A stretch of DNA of 64,000 bases from Acestrorhynchus altus (GCA_034509495.1 CM067505.1:5054094-5118093), one strand, 5' to 3'; positions 1 through 12,546 are shown, counted from the first letter of the stretch. Notes: generated by a model from the sequence alone, not told the origin. Numbers and translations: made by a program.

Positions 1-245
1 TCCAAATGCAGCAAAACAGGCCCAAACCATGATGTCATCCCACTATTCATCCCAGATGGGATACATTTTTTAACTGGAATGCAGGGTTTTCCTTTCTCCA
101 AACATAATGGTTTTCATTTAAATCAGAAGGCATCTATTTTTGTCTTCTGGCTTGTCCATGAGATGCTTAGCATGGAACCCTGTCAGGCACAATATTGTTC
201 TCCAGTGTGTTCTCCTGATGGTGGACTCATTAGCATTAACATTAG

Positions 246-248
<3 letters not shown>

Positions 249-281
<33 letters not shown>
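249..281. repeat. (AT)n microsatellite
   Basis: 33 bp of alternating A and T. Confidence 0.9.
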
Positions 282-286
<5 letters not shown>

Positions 287-991
287 TAACTCAAACAGTA
301 TTATATACACTCCAGAGACTATTACACCCCTTGCTTTTAGCATGATTTTTGCTGGTCGAGCACTCCTGAGGGGGGAATTAATGATCTTGATTGTGGATTG
401 GTTGAGTCCAAACTTTTTCCAGCCCAATGAACATCAACAGTTCTTCTTCCAAGCTCCTCAGATATCTCATTTGTTCCTGCCATGATCCATTTCCACAAAG
501 TCTGTTAATCAGACTATGAAAGATCCCTGTTCTTTCAATAAAACAGGATGCCCACTCACACCTGATCGTCTCCCATAGATTGAAAACGCCTGACCCCAAT
601 TTCACCTTCAAAGGATTCCCACACTTTAGTCCCTCACAGATATGTAATACTGATTCATTTTCCTCAATAAATAATGTGTAATATTGTGTCTTATTTGGTT
701 CATTTGGTTCTCCTCTGTTCTTTGGACCTGTGAGGAAAAGCACTCCTCTACATTTGAATCCCGTTACATTAGAGCTATGCTCTCAAAAATGCAGTGTCTA
801 AAAGTTGTTCTTGGAGCAAGACGTAGAAAAAACACTTTCACTCCCATAAATAACCTTCTTGGTATAAGAAATATACCTTCATTGGATGCAGACGTTCTTA
901 ATAATATATCGGTTCTTCACAATCACAAATTTCTTATACGACATACACTATATTCACTGTCCAACATTTACTGTCTAACAGAATGTCCATA
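282..991. other. No gene seen
   Basis: Moderately AT-rich unique sequence. Open frames on both strands (for example 378-743 minus) lack recognisable motifs. The first 248 bases likewise show nothing. Confidence 0.5.
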
Positions 992-1135
992 GGCAGCTGT
1001 GGCCTTGTGGTTAGGGAGGCGGCCTTGTGACTGGAAGATTGCTTGTTCAATTCCTTGAACTGGCAGGACGTTCAATTGAGCAAGGCACTTAACTCTCCAG
1101 CTGCTTCCCAGGCACCATGGGTAGGATTGCCCACC

Positions 1136-1137
<2 letters not shown>
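992..1137 (+). mobile_element. tRNA-derived SINE copy, (GT)n-tailed
   Basis: A tRNA-like head has an A-box-like TGGCCTTGTGGTTA (about 1000-1013) and a B-box-like GCTTGTTCAATTCC (1041-1054). The conserved body (TGAGCAAGGCACTTAACTC and following) is the same as in the copy at 35400. It ends directly in the (GT)n at 1138-1204. It is old and probably inactive. Confidence 0.7.
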
Positions 1138-1189
<52 letters not shown>

Positions 1190-1204
1190 CGTGTGTGTGT
1201 GTGT
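1138..1204. repeat. (GT)n microsatellite
   Basis: 67 bp of GT with GCGTGC interruptions, forming the tail of the SINE at 992-1137. Confidence 0.93.
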
Positions 1205-1863
1205 AACCCTATCAAAGCAAATGCAAAAAATGGAAATAGACTGAAGATAAGTTTCTGAGAGTTAACAGTATCAGTGACATCCTCAAGTCTCAGCTGTGAA
1301 GGTTTGACAGGTGGAGCTGCAATGAACATCACTGATAAAATTGCAAAAGTTTGCCAGAGAACTATTCAAAAAAGCTGTGGTCAAAAACTTTTGACTGGTA
1401 GTGTGTGTATTACATGTACGTGTACTCCCCAGGAAGGCCCTGAGAAGACTATGACTGGCATTGGAAATATAATAGCCTCTCGAAGTAACAGCACTCAGCC
1501 CTCACCGTCCCATTGAGGGTACCATGACCATTCTCCAGATGGTCCTAATGACTATCTGACTATTATCACAAACAACAAGCATTTGCACGCTCTGAGACAG
1601 GCAGAGGCCTTTTAGTCTGGTGAGGGACAGCAATGAAGGTGTGAAGGAGTGAGTAAGAGCTGGAAAAGGTAGCAGGGAGAAAATCTGCTCAGCTGCTGTG
1701 CTGAAAGCTGCTTTCTTCTCCGGAGGGGTTGTGCATCGAGTCATTAGGGAGGTGTTTTCCTCCTCTTTCTCTTCCAGGGGCCTTGATTTGCTCTGACCAG
1801 AGGCAAGAGAGGGGATGAAAGAGGCAGAGTGATGAGCAGCCGACGCGACCGAGAGAACCTGCT

Positions 1864-1870
<7 letters not shown>

Positions 1871-1950
<80 letters not shown>
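1871..1950. repeat. (GT)n microsatellite
   Basis: About 80 bp of GT. G-rich GTGGGGG segments follow around 2070-2103. Confidence 0.93.
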
Positions 1951-1952
<2 letters not shown>

Positions 1953-2840
1953 CTGTGTGTTGGAGGTGTGAACGTGTGGGTGTTTTCGTGCATGCATCCA
2001 TGTCTCCATGTGACTGTGACTGGGAGTAAGCGTGGGTGGGTGAGATGGCTTGGATGTGTGTGGGAGAGGGAGGGGGTGGGGTGTGTGTGTGTGGGGGTGG
2101 GGGTCATGGACTATGTTGTCATGTTGTAGCTCACTGTTAACATGCTGGTGGTCCGCAAGCAACTGCCCTGGTCAAAATATCTATTATAGTTGAGGAAAAG
2201 ATCCAAAGCGGCATAAAGAGGAGTTGAAAACGGTTTGTAGCCTTTTCTCACCAGAACCAAACCTGAAATGAAAGACTGGTTTCTTTCCTGAGCTTCTTTA
2301 GGCCGTAGCTCACAGCAAAACACGGAGAAGTAGAACCGTAGATAATGGTAACCTTAGTCTACACCGCAGAAGAACTCACTGCCCACCTCCCTCCAGTCCT
2401 CCCCAATCCTCAGGATGTCCAGCTTTGAACCACATGAGCCCCCCGTGGACTGGCTCACCGTTAAAAGGAAAAGCTGCTTGAGGAACCTTTGGAGGTTCTT
2501 CGGTTTAAAACTGGAAGAACCTCTTAAGGTGCTTCCAGGAACCTACGTTATACATACATTGTGCAGTTCTGTACTTGTTCTCTTATTTTGAAAGCACTCA
2601 TTTGTACTGAACCATTACACAAATACACTGTATATTTACTAAGTACAGTTTAAGTGTATTAGTCTGGGTTCCTGATTCAACACTGAGAACATTAAACGTG
2701 TACTTAAACCGTTCCTGTAATAAAGCCACTGTGCTTATTAATCCCATATTGAGCATATCTAAATGTGTCTTCATAATGAGTATGTTCATAAAAACAAGCA
2801 AAATCAATTTAGCACAGCCATTTATCTACCATGTACATTT

Positions 2841-2957
2841 TCGGGAGGCAGGAGGAACCGGCAGCTCCCAGAGGAAACAAGACAAGCGGAGAACACCCAA
2901 ACGCCTCACAGACAGCGCCCTGAGTGGGAATCAAACCCCGGGAGCTGCGTAACACAC
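2841..2957 (-). mobile_element. Fragment of a second SINE family (minus)
   Basis: The plus strand reads GGGAGGCAGGAGGAACCGGC, then GGAGAACACCCAAACGCCTC and GGGAATCAAACCCCGGGAGC. This is the reverse of the widespread fish repeat that reads gttctccctgtgtc...tttcctcc. It was recognised from memory of that repeat, not by alignment. Confidence 0.55.
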
Positions 2958-3095
2958 ACACTGCGTCTGCTTTTGCTGCTGTTTTGAGGTCACTCCTCAC
3001 ACACGTGTCCACTGTCCTTCTCTGTGGTTCCTTTCATTCTCCCGGATCCTTTGTGTTACTGGTGCGTGTGTTCTTCTATCCACTGCCGCCGACAG

Positions 3096-3195
3096 CAGGC
3101 TGTGGTAATATCTGCACAACCGCATGGGCTGTAATACATCGAAAGGACCACCCTGTTTCCTGCAGCCCTACGATGCGACACCTCCCAAACTCAGT
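3096..3195 (+). CDS. Candidate orphan first coding exon (MGCNTSK...)
   Basis: A plausible acceptor (pyrimidine-rich run ending CCGCCGACAG, or CAG three bases later) is followed by 28 nt and ATG at 3124. The 24 codons begin MGCNTSKGPPCFLQPYDATP and end in phase 0 at AGT before GTAAAG, a good donor. Gly2-Cys3 with Ser/Thr at position 5-6 and Lys7 resembles the N-myristoylation plus palmitoylation signal of Src-family and similar membrane-anchored proteins. I could not name the protein or find a second exon. Such a short match could arise by chance. Confidence 0.25.
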
Positions 3196-3586
3196 GTAAA
3201 GTTTACAAAACAGGTATCATCAATATGTCAATATTGTGAAAATGACAATCATATGTATAGTTATCAATGGACCATCCTTTATGTACAGTATATATACAGT
3301 ATATATACTAAAAGGAGAACATCAGTGACATACAGAGTGGATGCATGTATGAGCGAAAGAGGGGTAAGAGAGTAAGAAAGAGTGCGAGTGACTGCGTGCT
3401 CCTGCATGCATCTCCTGTTTCTCTCTGCACTCGATACGTGATGGATCTCATTGGGAAGGCAAACTGACAGCCGTGTTTAATTTCCTTGCAATAACAGAAA
3501 ATTGAACACACCAGAAGGGCCGGCAAGTAAGAGAGCTTTTCATCAACAGCAAGAACTCCAGCCTGTAGCTGTACGCCACTGCAGCT

Positions 3587-3587
<1 letters not shown>

Positions 3588-3625
<38 letters not shown>

Positions 3626-3694
3626 TGCACACACACACACTGGCATACTCACTTATCTATTAATATACAGACTGAACACCAACACCACCAGAGA

Positions 3695-3747
<53 letters not shown>
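3588..3747. repeat. (CA)n and (GA)n microsatellites
   Basis: (CA)n 3588-3640 with GCACATG interruptions, and (GA)n 3690-3747. Confidence 0.93.
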
Positions 3748-3751
<4 letters not shown>

Positions 3752-4639
3752 ACATATGCACACTTATCACTAGCCATCTATAATAAACTCAGGCAGGACT
3801 TAGCTCTCACGCACAACTAATGGCCAGTGACTCAACAAAAACCATGCATTTTAGCTGCATGGCCGGCCAGAAGCAACAGCAGATGCATGATAACTGCAGC
3901 GTTCTCCTGGAGGCAGACCAGCCCCACCAAGGGCAACTTAAAAAAAAAAAAACAACCTGCAGCAATTATTCTGTGGAAGAGAGATAAAATCCGTTAAAGC
4001 GAGAGGCTTCAGGACACGTCTCACATGTCCACTGTCACTCCCGGAGCTGTCAGAGGACGGAAAGCTACAATTCCGGGGTGCTTCATTTGTGGCCACTGAG
4101 CAAACACACGTATCTTTTCATAGTCTCTCTCTTTCCGTAGTAATGGGTTTATTCTGGATTTTGAGTTTGTAAGCTGTTGTATGATGAAGAAACATGAGTT
4201 TGAGTTTGGTTTGAGGTGAAAATGACCAAATGCAGTTTAACCCCCTGATATTTTACCTCTGATTGAAATGTCCCCCTTTTTCTGGGTTATAGTTGCATAG
4301 CTGAGCTTAGTTTAATTAAGCCAAGCTTAGAAAACTGTTATAAGACTGGTTCACTGGATAGTGTTCCTGTCCTTTCGGTGTCCAGTCAGTAGGGTGTGCA
4401 GGTAGCTTATGCCAGGTTCACAACACAGTTTAGGCACCAACTGTTTTCAACGCAAAAGTCAGTGAGCCAGTGAGAGCTCGCTGGGTGATCACAGCACCTG
4501 ACAAATCAGTCTAGCAGCAGACTCTGAATCGTGAAAAGTGCTGTGGCTGGAACTTTGGTGCACATGCACAAATTACTGACACAACCCAGAACCGTAGAAA
4601 TGAAAGGGTTTGAACAAAGCATATTACAAAGCAGCTGCT
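3748..4639. other. No gene seen
   Basis: Unique sequence between the (GA)n and the 158-bp array. An A-run lies at 3941-3952. No motif was recognised. Confidence 0.5.
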
Positions 4640-5617
4640 GCAGCCTAAACCTAACCTTTCTAGACTAATCTTAAAACCTAAACCTAAACCTTAAAACCAT
4701 AAAACCTAATCCTTACTCTAAATCTAATCTTAAAACCTAAACCTAAACCTTACTCTAAATCTAACCATAAAACCTAAACCTAACCATAAAAACTAAACCT
4801 AACCTTTCCTCTTAGACTAATCTTAAAACCTAAACCTAAACCTTAAAACCATAAAACTTAAACATGACCCTTACTCTAAATCTAATCTTAAAACCTAAAC
4901 CTAAACCTTACTCTAAATCTAACCATAAAACCTAAACCTAACCATAAAACCTAAACCTAACCTTTCCTCTTAGACTAATCTTAAAACCTAAACCTAAACC
5001 TTAAAACCATAAAACTTAAACATGACCCTTACTCTAAATCTAATCTTAAAACCTAAACCTAAACCTTACTCTAAATCTAACCATAAAACCTAAACCTAAC
5101 CATAAAACCTAAACCTAACCTTTCCTCTTAGACTAATCTTAAAACCTAAACCTAAACCTTAAAACCATAAAACTTAAACATGACCCTTACTCTAAATCTA
5201 ATCTTAAAACCTAAACCTAAACCTTACTCTAAATCTAACCATAAAACCTAAACCTAACCATAAAACCTAAACCTAACCTTTCCTCTTAGACTAATCTTAA
5301 AACCTAAACCTAAACCTTAAAACCATAAAACTTAAACATGACCCTTACTCTAAATCTAATCTTAAAACCTAAACCTAAACCTTACTATAAATCTAACCAT
5401 AAAACCTAAACCTAACCATAAAACCTAAACCTAACCTTTCCTCTTAGACTAATCTTAAAACCTAAACCTAAACCTTACTCTAAATCTAACCATAAAACCT
5501 AAACCTAAACCTTAAAATCATAAAACTTAAACATGACCCTTACTCTAAATCTAATCTTAAAACCTAAACCTAAACCTAAACCTTACTCTAAATCTAATCT
5601 TAAAACCTAAACCTGTA
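4640..5617. repeat. 158-bp tandem array with telomere-like CCTAAA units
   Basis: The landmark CCTTTCCTCTTAGACTAATC recurs at 4803, 4961, 5119, 5277 and 5435, a constant 158-bp period. A shortened version at 4655 lies 148 bp before the first. Within each unit CCTAAA, AACCTAAACCT and AACCATAAAACC variants repeat, so the array is a higher-order repeat built from a 6-7-bp unit. The strand is G-poor here and reads TTTAGG on the other strand. There is no coding potential. Confidence 0.9.
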
Positions 5618-6062
5618 CTTTATAAATAAAACACTGTGTGGAAAATTGTGCATGTGGTACAAAATTCTTGGGGTGAATTTTAGTCTTAGAGACCTTGTTG
5701 CAGTAAGAGTGCGAGACTCCTGACACACCTGATTCAATCAACAAGCTCTTTCAGAGTCCGACTTAAAAAACACTGATGTCTCATCGTTTCTTGCATGTGT
5801 CTATTTTTCTGACATACGTTTTAAAAGAGAAGGTTTAGTAATTCATTAGGACCACGTCACTAATCAGTCCTGTACCGTACAAAGATTCCTGATTACAAGA
5901 TGTTAACTTTGGGGAGTCAAGACTGTTAAGTAACAGGTCCAGGCTTTTAGAACTGGTTCAGTTCCAGCCCTTTTGTGGTTTTGCCCAAATTCCTTTGAAG
6001 GAATGCAGAGGAATACAGTTCGTGATTGGTCCAGATACTGAACTCTCATTATTTAACTACAC

Positions 6063-6195
6063 CAGGGGTCACCAACCCTGCTCCTGGAGAGCTTCCTCCA
6101 GAGTTTATATCCAGCCCTAATCCACCCCACCTGATCCAGCTAATTACTGCCTCCAGACGTTTGGGATTGGCTGGATGGTGTGTTGATGACCCCTG
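6063..6195. mobile_element. hAT-type MITE with target-site duplication
   Basis: 133 bp starting CAGGGGTCACCAACCCTG and ending GATGACCCCTG. The flanks AACTACAC (6055-6062) and AACTACAT (6196-6203) form an 8-bp duplication with one mismatch, the hAT hallmark. Confidence 0.8.
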
Positions 6196-6819
6196 AACTA
6201 CATCAAGAAAAAATCCTGTTTTACATTCTAGGACACCTTTAAACCTCCTTCTTGGGTAGTTATAACATCAATGGTTATGAATACATGTCTTGGTGTCTGA
6301 GATATGGTTTTATAATCATTGTAAAATAAGCCTTTGTCCTAAAACACATTTTTAAAATCCATTCACTCCAGACGCACATACAGGACATTATAAAGCAACA
6401 CAAAGCCCTTTATTTAAGCTTGATCTTTTCATTGAAGACCTTATTAACCTATTAACCAGTCTCAGCCTGGCCAGGTGTAATGAGGTCACTACATCTACTG
6501 CCTCCGTAATAGCGTATCGGGCAGCCCGCCACACTCGGCACATCCACCTCGTCGCTGTCTAGTGCCGTTGCTACAACAACGGAGGAAAAATAAACACAAT
6601 CTAGTTAGCTGTTTGCACGGCACTGAGATGAAAGGGTTCGGGCTGTTAGCGGCAGTGCCGGCGCTGGAATATTTATGCATATTTATGGAGGTGGGAGAAA
6701 TCCACAGAGCCCCAAACACAGGCATCTCACTGCTACTCCCGTCCCCGCCCTCCACCCCTAAACAGGGCCTAACGCACTCCATACAGCAACTCGGGCTGTG
6801 TGCGGTTCTCTGTCTGAGC

Positions 6820-6989
6820 TCACACACACACACACACACACACACACAAAGAATCACTCACTCGTCTCTCTGAGAGCCACGTGAGGCGTCTACGTCTTTG
6901 AGTCTATATGAAGAGCGATATCCGTCATTGTGAAGACTATTCTAAAAGGAATGTTTCAGACAATTTTAATGAAGCCCCAGACAGCTCCT

Positions 6990-7038
<49 letters not shown>
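6820..7038. repeat. Two (CA)n microsatellites
   Basis: 6820-6848 and 6996-7038, with about 150 bp of unique sequence between them. Confidence 0.92.
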
Positions 7039-7041
<3 letters not shown>

Positions 7042-7576
7042 CTCAAACAAAGGCAGCCCTCCAGTCAGAGCAACTCCATGGGTTTGTAATCCTAAAGCTC
7101 ATTTAAAGCTACATAGATCAGATTGAAATATCTTCCTCCAGTATTTGGGGTTGAAGTGCAGAAATTATGAGGCAATAACGGAACCTTTAATAAGGTGCTA
7201 GACTGAGGGATTCTTCACCCTGACTGTACGGTTGACTTCGGAAAGCAGACGCAGAACAGGAGAAAGAATACACAGGGAATAAGTACGGGTTATGCGTCGC
7301 AAGCAATTGTTCCCAGCATGTGATGACGCTGAGAGGTGGTGGTATTTTTGGAGTAGCAGTTCATTCAGAGCAGGAGGAACAGCAACCGTGAAAAAACCTT
7401 TGAATAAAATCAATAGATTATAAATGATACTGAAATAGTCGACGTGCTGTCCTTCTAATGTATACATACAGACAGTACTGGGCAATTGGAGACAAGATGA
7501 CCTGCATAAAGAAGAGGAAAGTCAAAGAAACTACCTGGAAAAATCAGGAGCTTCCAAAACTAAAAGGTCTTGCATG

Positions 7577-7947
7577 CTATACGGACAGTCCCTGTTTCTA
7601 CTCATTCGCTGTTTCTTCTGAAATCAAGACAGAGCACTAGTGAGGTCAGGACATCGGATGATCCCTATCCCATCCCCATCTTCCCAACTCATCCCAAAAG
7701 CACTGGATGGAGCGCCATCATTCCAGAGAACACAGTTCCTCAGCTCAATGCTGGGGGGGGCTTTATATCCCTCTAGCCCACACCTGGCGTTAGGAGTGCC
7801 AACAGGTTCATGTTCATCCGCTCCAGTGTCCTATTCTATTGGCAGTACGTCTCTACAGGAACTAGACAAACTGTGTGTGCACTTGCAAATCTGCGTCAGC
7901 AAAGGTGCGACTTTCACAAACATCACAAACGTTTGGATATAAAGTGT
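7577..7947 (+). mobile_element. Family A element copy, internally deleted
   Basis: Starts CTATACGGACA and goes quickly to TTCGCTGTTTCTTCTGAAAT, then AGTGAGGTCAGGACATCGGA, GCGCCATCATTCCAGAGAAC and GTCTCTACAGGAACTAGAC. Ends near ACGTTTGGATATAAAGTGT. Confidence 0.75.
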
Positions 7948-8034
7948 ATCTTTCTGTACATTGTTCACGAAGAAATGGACCAATTGGAATGCATGACTGC
8001 AATGGAGTCATACTAACTAAACTGTCAGGGAGTC

Positions 8035-8680
8035 ACCTTGGAACGGCAGCGGGTCATCTTCAGTGATGAGTCCCGCTTTTGTCTTGGTGGAGACGATCAA
8101 TGAATCTGTGTGTGGGGCACTGTGGTCAGTTTCAATCATTTGTTGTCACTCACCACACGTCCAGACGGCCTGGTGGCATAGTGAGGGGTGCAATCTTCAG
8201 ATCAATTCCAGAACAGATGCCAGATCACCTTTGGTCTTCATTACAGGCACTTTGACAGCCCAGCATTACATTAATGTGGTTTTGCAACCAGTGGTCCTCC
8301 TTTTTTCTGAACACACACTCCAGAGTGCTATTCCAACAGGACAACGCTCATCTGCTGCCATCTCGAGATCTCGCCTTGGAGACACAGATACTGCGCAGTG
8401 GACAGTCACACCTCCAGATCTGTCCCTGACTGAAAATGTGTGGGATGCTATTGGAGGCTCTATCACCCCTCCACCCCTACCGCACCATCTGCAGAACTGA
8501 GTGAGGACATTCAAGCTGCATGGGATGGATCATCACAGGACATCATTAGGAACCTCTACAGCTCCATTCCAAGACAGCTGGCATGTTGCGTTACCTGCGC
8601 CACACTGAGAGACATGGCGTCTGTATGTAAAGATAAACATTGCTCATATCAGTCCAAAGTTTCTGGTTCCTGGTTACTTC
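8035..8680 (+). pseudogene. Degenerate Tc1-like transposase
   Basis: Pieces in shifting frames match the catalytic half of a Tc1-type DDE transposase. RVIFSDESRFCLGG near 8048-8090 holds the first-to-second Asp region. LTAQHYINVVLQPVVLL lies near 8250-8300, PDLSLTENVWDAIGG near 8414-8458 (the third acidic region), and a helix ending DIIRNLYSSIPRQL near 8540-8580. Stops and frameshifts break it throughout, and no N-terminal helix-turn-helix is recognisable. It cannot encode an active enzyme. Confidence 0.75.
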
Positions 8681-10079
8681 TATCTTCAGTCCCGCAACCT
8701 GATGATGAGTGTATAATTGTCTCAGACTGTTGGTGTGCTGCTGTAGGCTGTGAATTGCTGTATCCAGAAGACTATTCCCCACTGATTTCCACTCGCTCCT
8801 CCTGAGGAAGGGATATTTGTGATGATTACAGAGTGTGTCAGTCTGCTGCCAACGATACTGAAGTAACATGAAGAACATCTTGAGAAGCTGCACTGATGAC
8901 GGTTGCACAAGTTCATCTGCAACTGGGAATGGGATCTTGTTTTCTCAGCTTCCTCGTGGACTGAAGCACTGCAGGGGACAAATCTACCGTGTTTGGAAGG
9001 GAGTACTATTACGAAACGATTCGTTTCTGGTAACTTTGTCCGTCTTGGTGTCTCTTGGTTACTTGCAGCCTTATATTATTCAAGTTCTGTTGCTCTACTG
9101 TTGATTTGGCCTCAAATCTTGTCCAAACACTCTACAGCACACAAACACCGTAGTTGTCAATAAAGTCAATGCCCATGATGTTTGCAGCAAATGATCTCAT
9201 CTACTGCCGCTAAAATGAAATGAATGTAAAGATCCTTGAGCTGAAGGAGAGTGAAGCCCAGCCTCTCCTTCACAGACCTGACTCGAATTTCATTCACTTT
9301 CACATGTTATTCATAGATCACACTTGGAGGCAGCTGCTTTTGAACTGCTTCTACTGATCGGTTTCAGGGTTTTAACCCGTCAGCTGTTAATCAGCGGAAC
9401 CCGCTGTGTGTTTAGAGTTAAGGCATCACAATTTTTTATTATTATTATTTTTCTTAAGTATTAAAATATTGTATTTACTGATAAAATGGAGTATTTTTTT
9501 TATTATTATTTATTTTATTTATTTATTTATTTACTTTTCAGCAGTTTGAAAGCAATGATTAGTAATCACTCAGACACTGATTGTAATTTCTTTCCATAGC
9601 TGTCCCATTAAACTGAACCATAGCTCAAATATAAATTTGTGAAAGGGCTACTGCATTTACTGGCATTGCACCAGTAAACTGTCAGTTGATGCAATAACCT
9701 GCCCACTCTTCCTTAGAAACATTTCTGAGTAAAAGCCCTTTCGTGACAGATCTTGATTTCCTCAAAATCAGAATTTCCAGAAAAAAAAGGGATGAATATT
9801 TTAAACCTGCCCTGTTTTGTCACTTTAGGTGTTTAACTCTTAGAACGTGAGATCCACTCTTTGCGGGCTGTCACACGCCAATTCCTAGACTTCATAACTC
9901 AGGGTCAGAGTAACCTACAGACATGATATCCTGTCTAACCCCTGTCTCACCGTTGTGTGATAAATCATCTCCAGCTGAATTAAATCCCAGTTTAAATGCT
10001 GAAGGAGCTTCAGTGCACGTGTACATGCTCAACCTGCCCACAGACTCTGATTGATCAGTGAGGGGAAGAAGCCAGTGTC

Positions 10080-10158
<79 letters not shown>

Positions 10159-11479
10159 TGTGATCTAACTTTTTGTCAGTGAAGTGAACATGCGATGATC
10201 TGGTTATCTGTAGCATATCGTCACTGTCCTGTGGAAACCATGTATCTCCGTTTTTGTCTTTATGATGTGATTGAGACAGTTATCCTTTATATTGTATCAG
10301 TTTCAATTTCAAAGATGTCTGATCATATTCATGTATTTTTGCTGGAATCAAACATCATAAAACTAACTCTGCTTATATAAATCTGCCAGACTTTTAATGA
10401 GTGATGCAGATCACCCCTCCATCTGTTTCAATCACCCCTTGCCTATGGAAAAGGCACTTTCATTAGTAGCAGAGATGTGTTGGATGCTTGTAAACAAAAA
10501 TAGTATTTTGCCAGTGCGTCCCACACTCCTGAAAACTGGAAAAGGCAGCTGAACTCAGAGGCTTTCGGGCTGATGTTTGAAGCAGCTTCTGGCTAGGAGT
10601 GTGAAGCCCGTGAGGTGATATAAACGGAAATAAAGGAGGAGATGGTGAGGTTAGGGTGCAAGGTTGTAGAACATGATGATGCACCTGGAAATGAGGATTT
10701 ATTTAGGCACCCAAGCATGAGACATGTAAATGCGTGGCATAGTTGAATGAGCCGAGTTCGGTTCATGAAAGTTGTGAACCTCAAACAATTATCAATGGAC
10801 CAAGTCCAGCAGAACCAAAACCATGCAAAAGCTGCATTCAGTGTCATTGCAAAGCAGCAGTTTCAGGAGCTTCTCAGAGAGTAGGAGAGGATAATATAAT
10901 GCTGAGAACTGTGATCAAAACTGTGATTGTCTTTCATATTCCTTTAATAGCCCATATAGAGGATATATATTTATTTACAATAACGGGGAATGCTGGGGTA
11001 AAGTATGATAGGTAAATTACAGAATTCCTTAATCTGTATATTCAGGATAGATTATGACCTGAAGTCAGTTTCGTAAGAATCTGGAGAATATTGTGTCCTT
11101 CTTACAGTGTTTTGGGGATTTATTGCATTTAACGGGCAGGAGGGTGAGAAGTGATTCACACTCTGATGGATTTCCGAATGTGTTTGAGATGTTCTGCTGG
11201 AGCTCACACTCAGAAAAACACAGAATACTTTCCTGCTGCTCCAGCTAATCAGCACCATCGGTTATTAAACAGAAATAAAAGCTACTGAGAGATCAATGTG
11301 TCTGAAGATCATAACAAAACAAATATGGTGGTGATGAAGTTGTGGCCAGTTTAATCGTGAGAACCCGTATTTCAGTGTACATCAGTGATGGACTGGCCAC
11401 CGGGAGAACCCGGGAAAAATCAAGGTGGACCGATATGAGTGTGGGCCTGTGAGAGGGTGAAGGGGCCGGTTGACGGAGC
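8681..11479. other. No gene seen
   Basis: AT-rich stretches at 9430-9540 and a (GT)n at 10081. Short open frames have no recognisable domain. Confidence 0.5.
10081..10158. repeat. (GT)n microsatellite
   Basis: About 78 bp of GT with one GTTTGT interruption. Confidence 0.93.
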
Positions 11480-11692
11480 AAGGGAAAGCTTGTGGGGTGG
11501 TGATCATCAAACATGCTGACCAAACTAACACTCTGGTCACTGAATGCAATCAAATCCTCAAAGCAGTGCTTCGCTCCTGGACAGTGGAGAGAGTTACTCC
11601 AATGGCAGCAAAATAAACTCGTATGTACATATTTTGATTGATTTTGTAAGAAATGAGAGAGCAGGTGTCCCAGTACTTTTGTCCATATAGTG
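11480..11692 (-). mobile_element. Family A element copy, 5' part, minus strand
   Basis: Reverse strand begins CACTATATGGACAAAAGTAC and TGGGACACCTGCT, then reads GATTTGATTGCATTCAGTGA and GATGATCACCACCCCAC before the homology stops. Confidence 0.75.
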
Positions 11693-11919
11693 TATATGTG
11701 TGTGTGTTGACTACTGTGGATGGTGTGGATGGTGTGTGTCAGAGCTACAACTGAAACGGCTCTCAAAGCCTGTATCACCAGGCTGCCAGTGCCACAGCAA
11801 CATACACACGCTGTTCATTAAAAAGATATCAAAATGTAAATGTCCCAGTGCACCATGAACAAGCTCTCAATCCACAGAACTGGAAGGGACACAAGCTGGG
11901 CAGCACTCCATCTGAATGT

Positions 11920-11920
<1 letters not shown>

Positions 11921-11959
<39 letters not shown>

Positions 11960-12163
11960 ATCCCAAATATGCATCCATCCACTGCTTTCTGGCTTGCCTT
12001 CTGCAGTTCACTGCAAGACACTTGGATGTTCCCCAGGGCCAGCACAAACCTGCCTTCACTGGGAGAATGGCTGCATCTCAAACTGCTTGAAGTGTGTGTG
12101 TGTGGGTGTGTGTGTGTGTGTGCGGGTGGGTGTGTGTGGGTGGGTGTGTGTGTGTTTGTGCCT
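11921..12163. repeat. (CA)n then (GT)n microsatellites
   Basis: (CA)n 11921-11957 and (GT)n with GGGT variants 12091-12163. They are opposite in sense and 130 bp apart. Confidence 0.92.
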
Positions 12164-12490
12164 ATGCTCGTGTATGTCCTCTTTTCCATCCCGCTGCACA
12201 GCCGGCAGCTACATCTGCATAAGACAATTTTGTCACCGCCTCAACCTTCCATAAAACGTCGGCAGAAAAAGGATAGGCTTGTCGAGTGATATTAAAAATA
12301 TGTTTGGAAAAGATGTGAAAGTGTTTGGGGATGGTGCATCATCTAAAAGATTGATGGCCCTCCTCTGGTCCCCGCTTGTGCCAAGTGTGCTTCTGCTTTC
12401 TTTGACAGCACGGGAGCCATTTGCTGTGGCTTTGGAGGGAACAGCATGAAGCTCCAACAACCACGATCTGCCTCAGCCACGTGACTTAAG

Positions 12491-12492
<2 letters not shown>

Positions 12493-12532
<40 letters not shown>

Positions 12533-12546
12533 CACACGCACACACT
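12493..12546. repeat. (CA)n microsatellite
   Basis: About 54 bp of CA with CGCA interruptions. Confidence 0.92.

Larger units (their letters stand above)
1205..3095. other. No gene seen apart from repeats
   Basis: Holds a (GT)n, G-rich sequence near 2040-2103 and one SINE fragment. Long open frames here are readings of the GT/CA repeat. Confidence 0.5.

Noticed and set aside
992..1062. tRNA gene
   Set aside because: The A- and B-box-like segments belong to a SINE. The body after the tRNA-like head matches the copy at 35400 and the cloverleaf is not intact.
1502..2162. Long open frames of His/Thr or Cys/Val repeats
   Set aside because: They are translations of the (GT)n microsatellite in several frames. 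The same applies at 17214-17787, 20266-20589 and 60776-61270.
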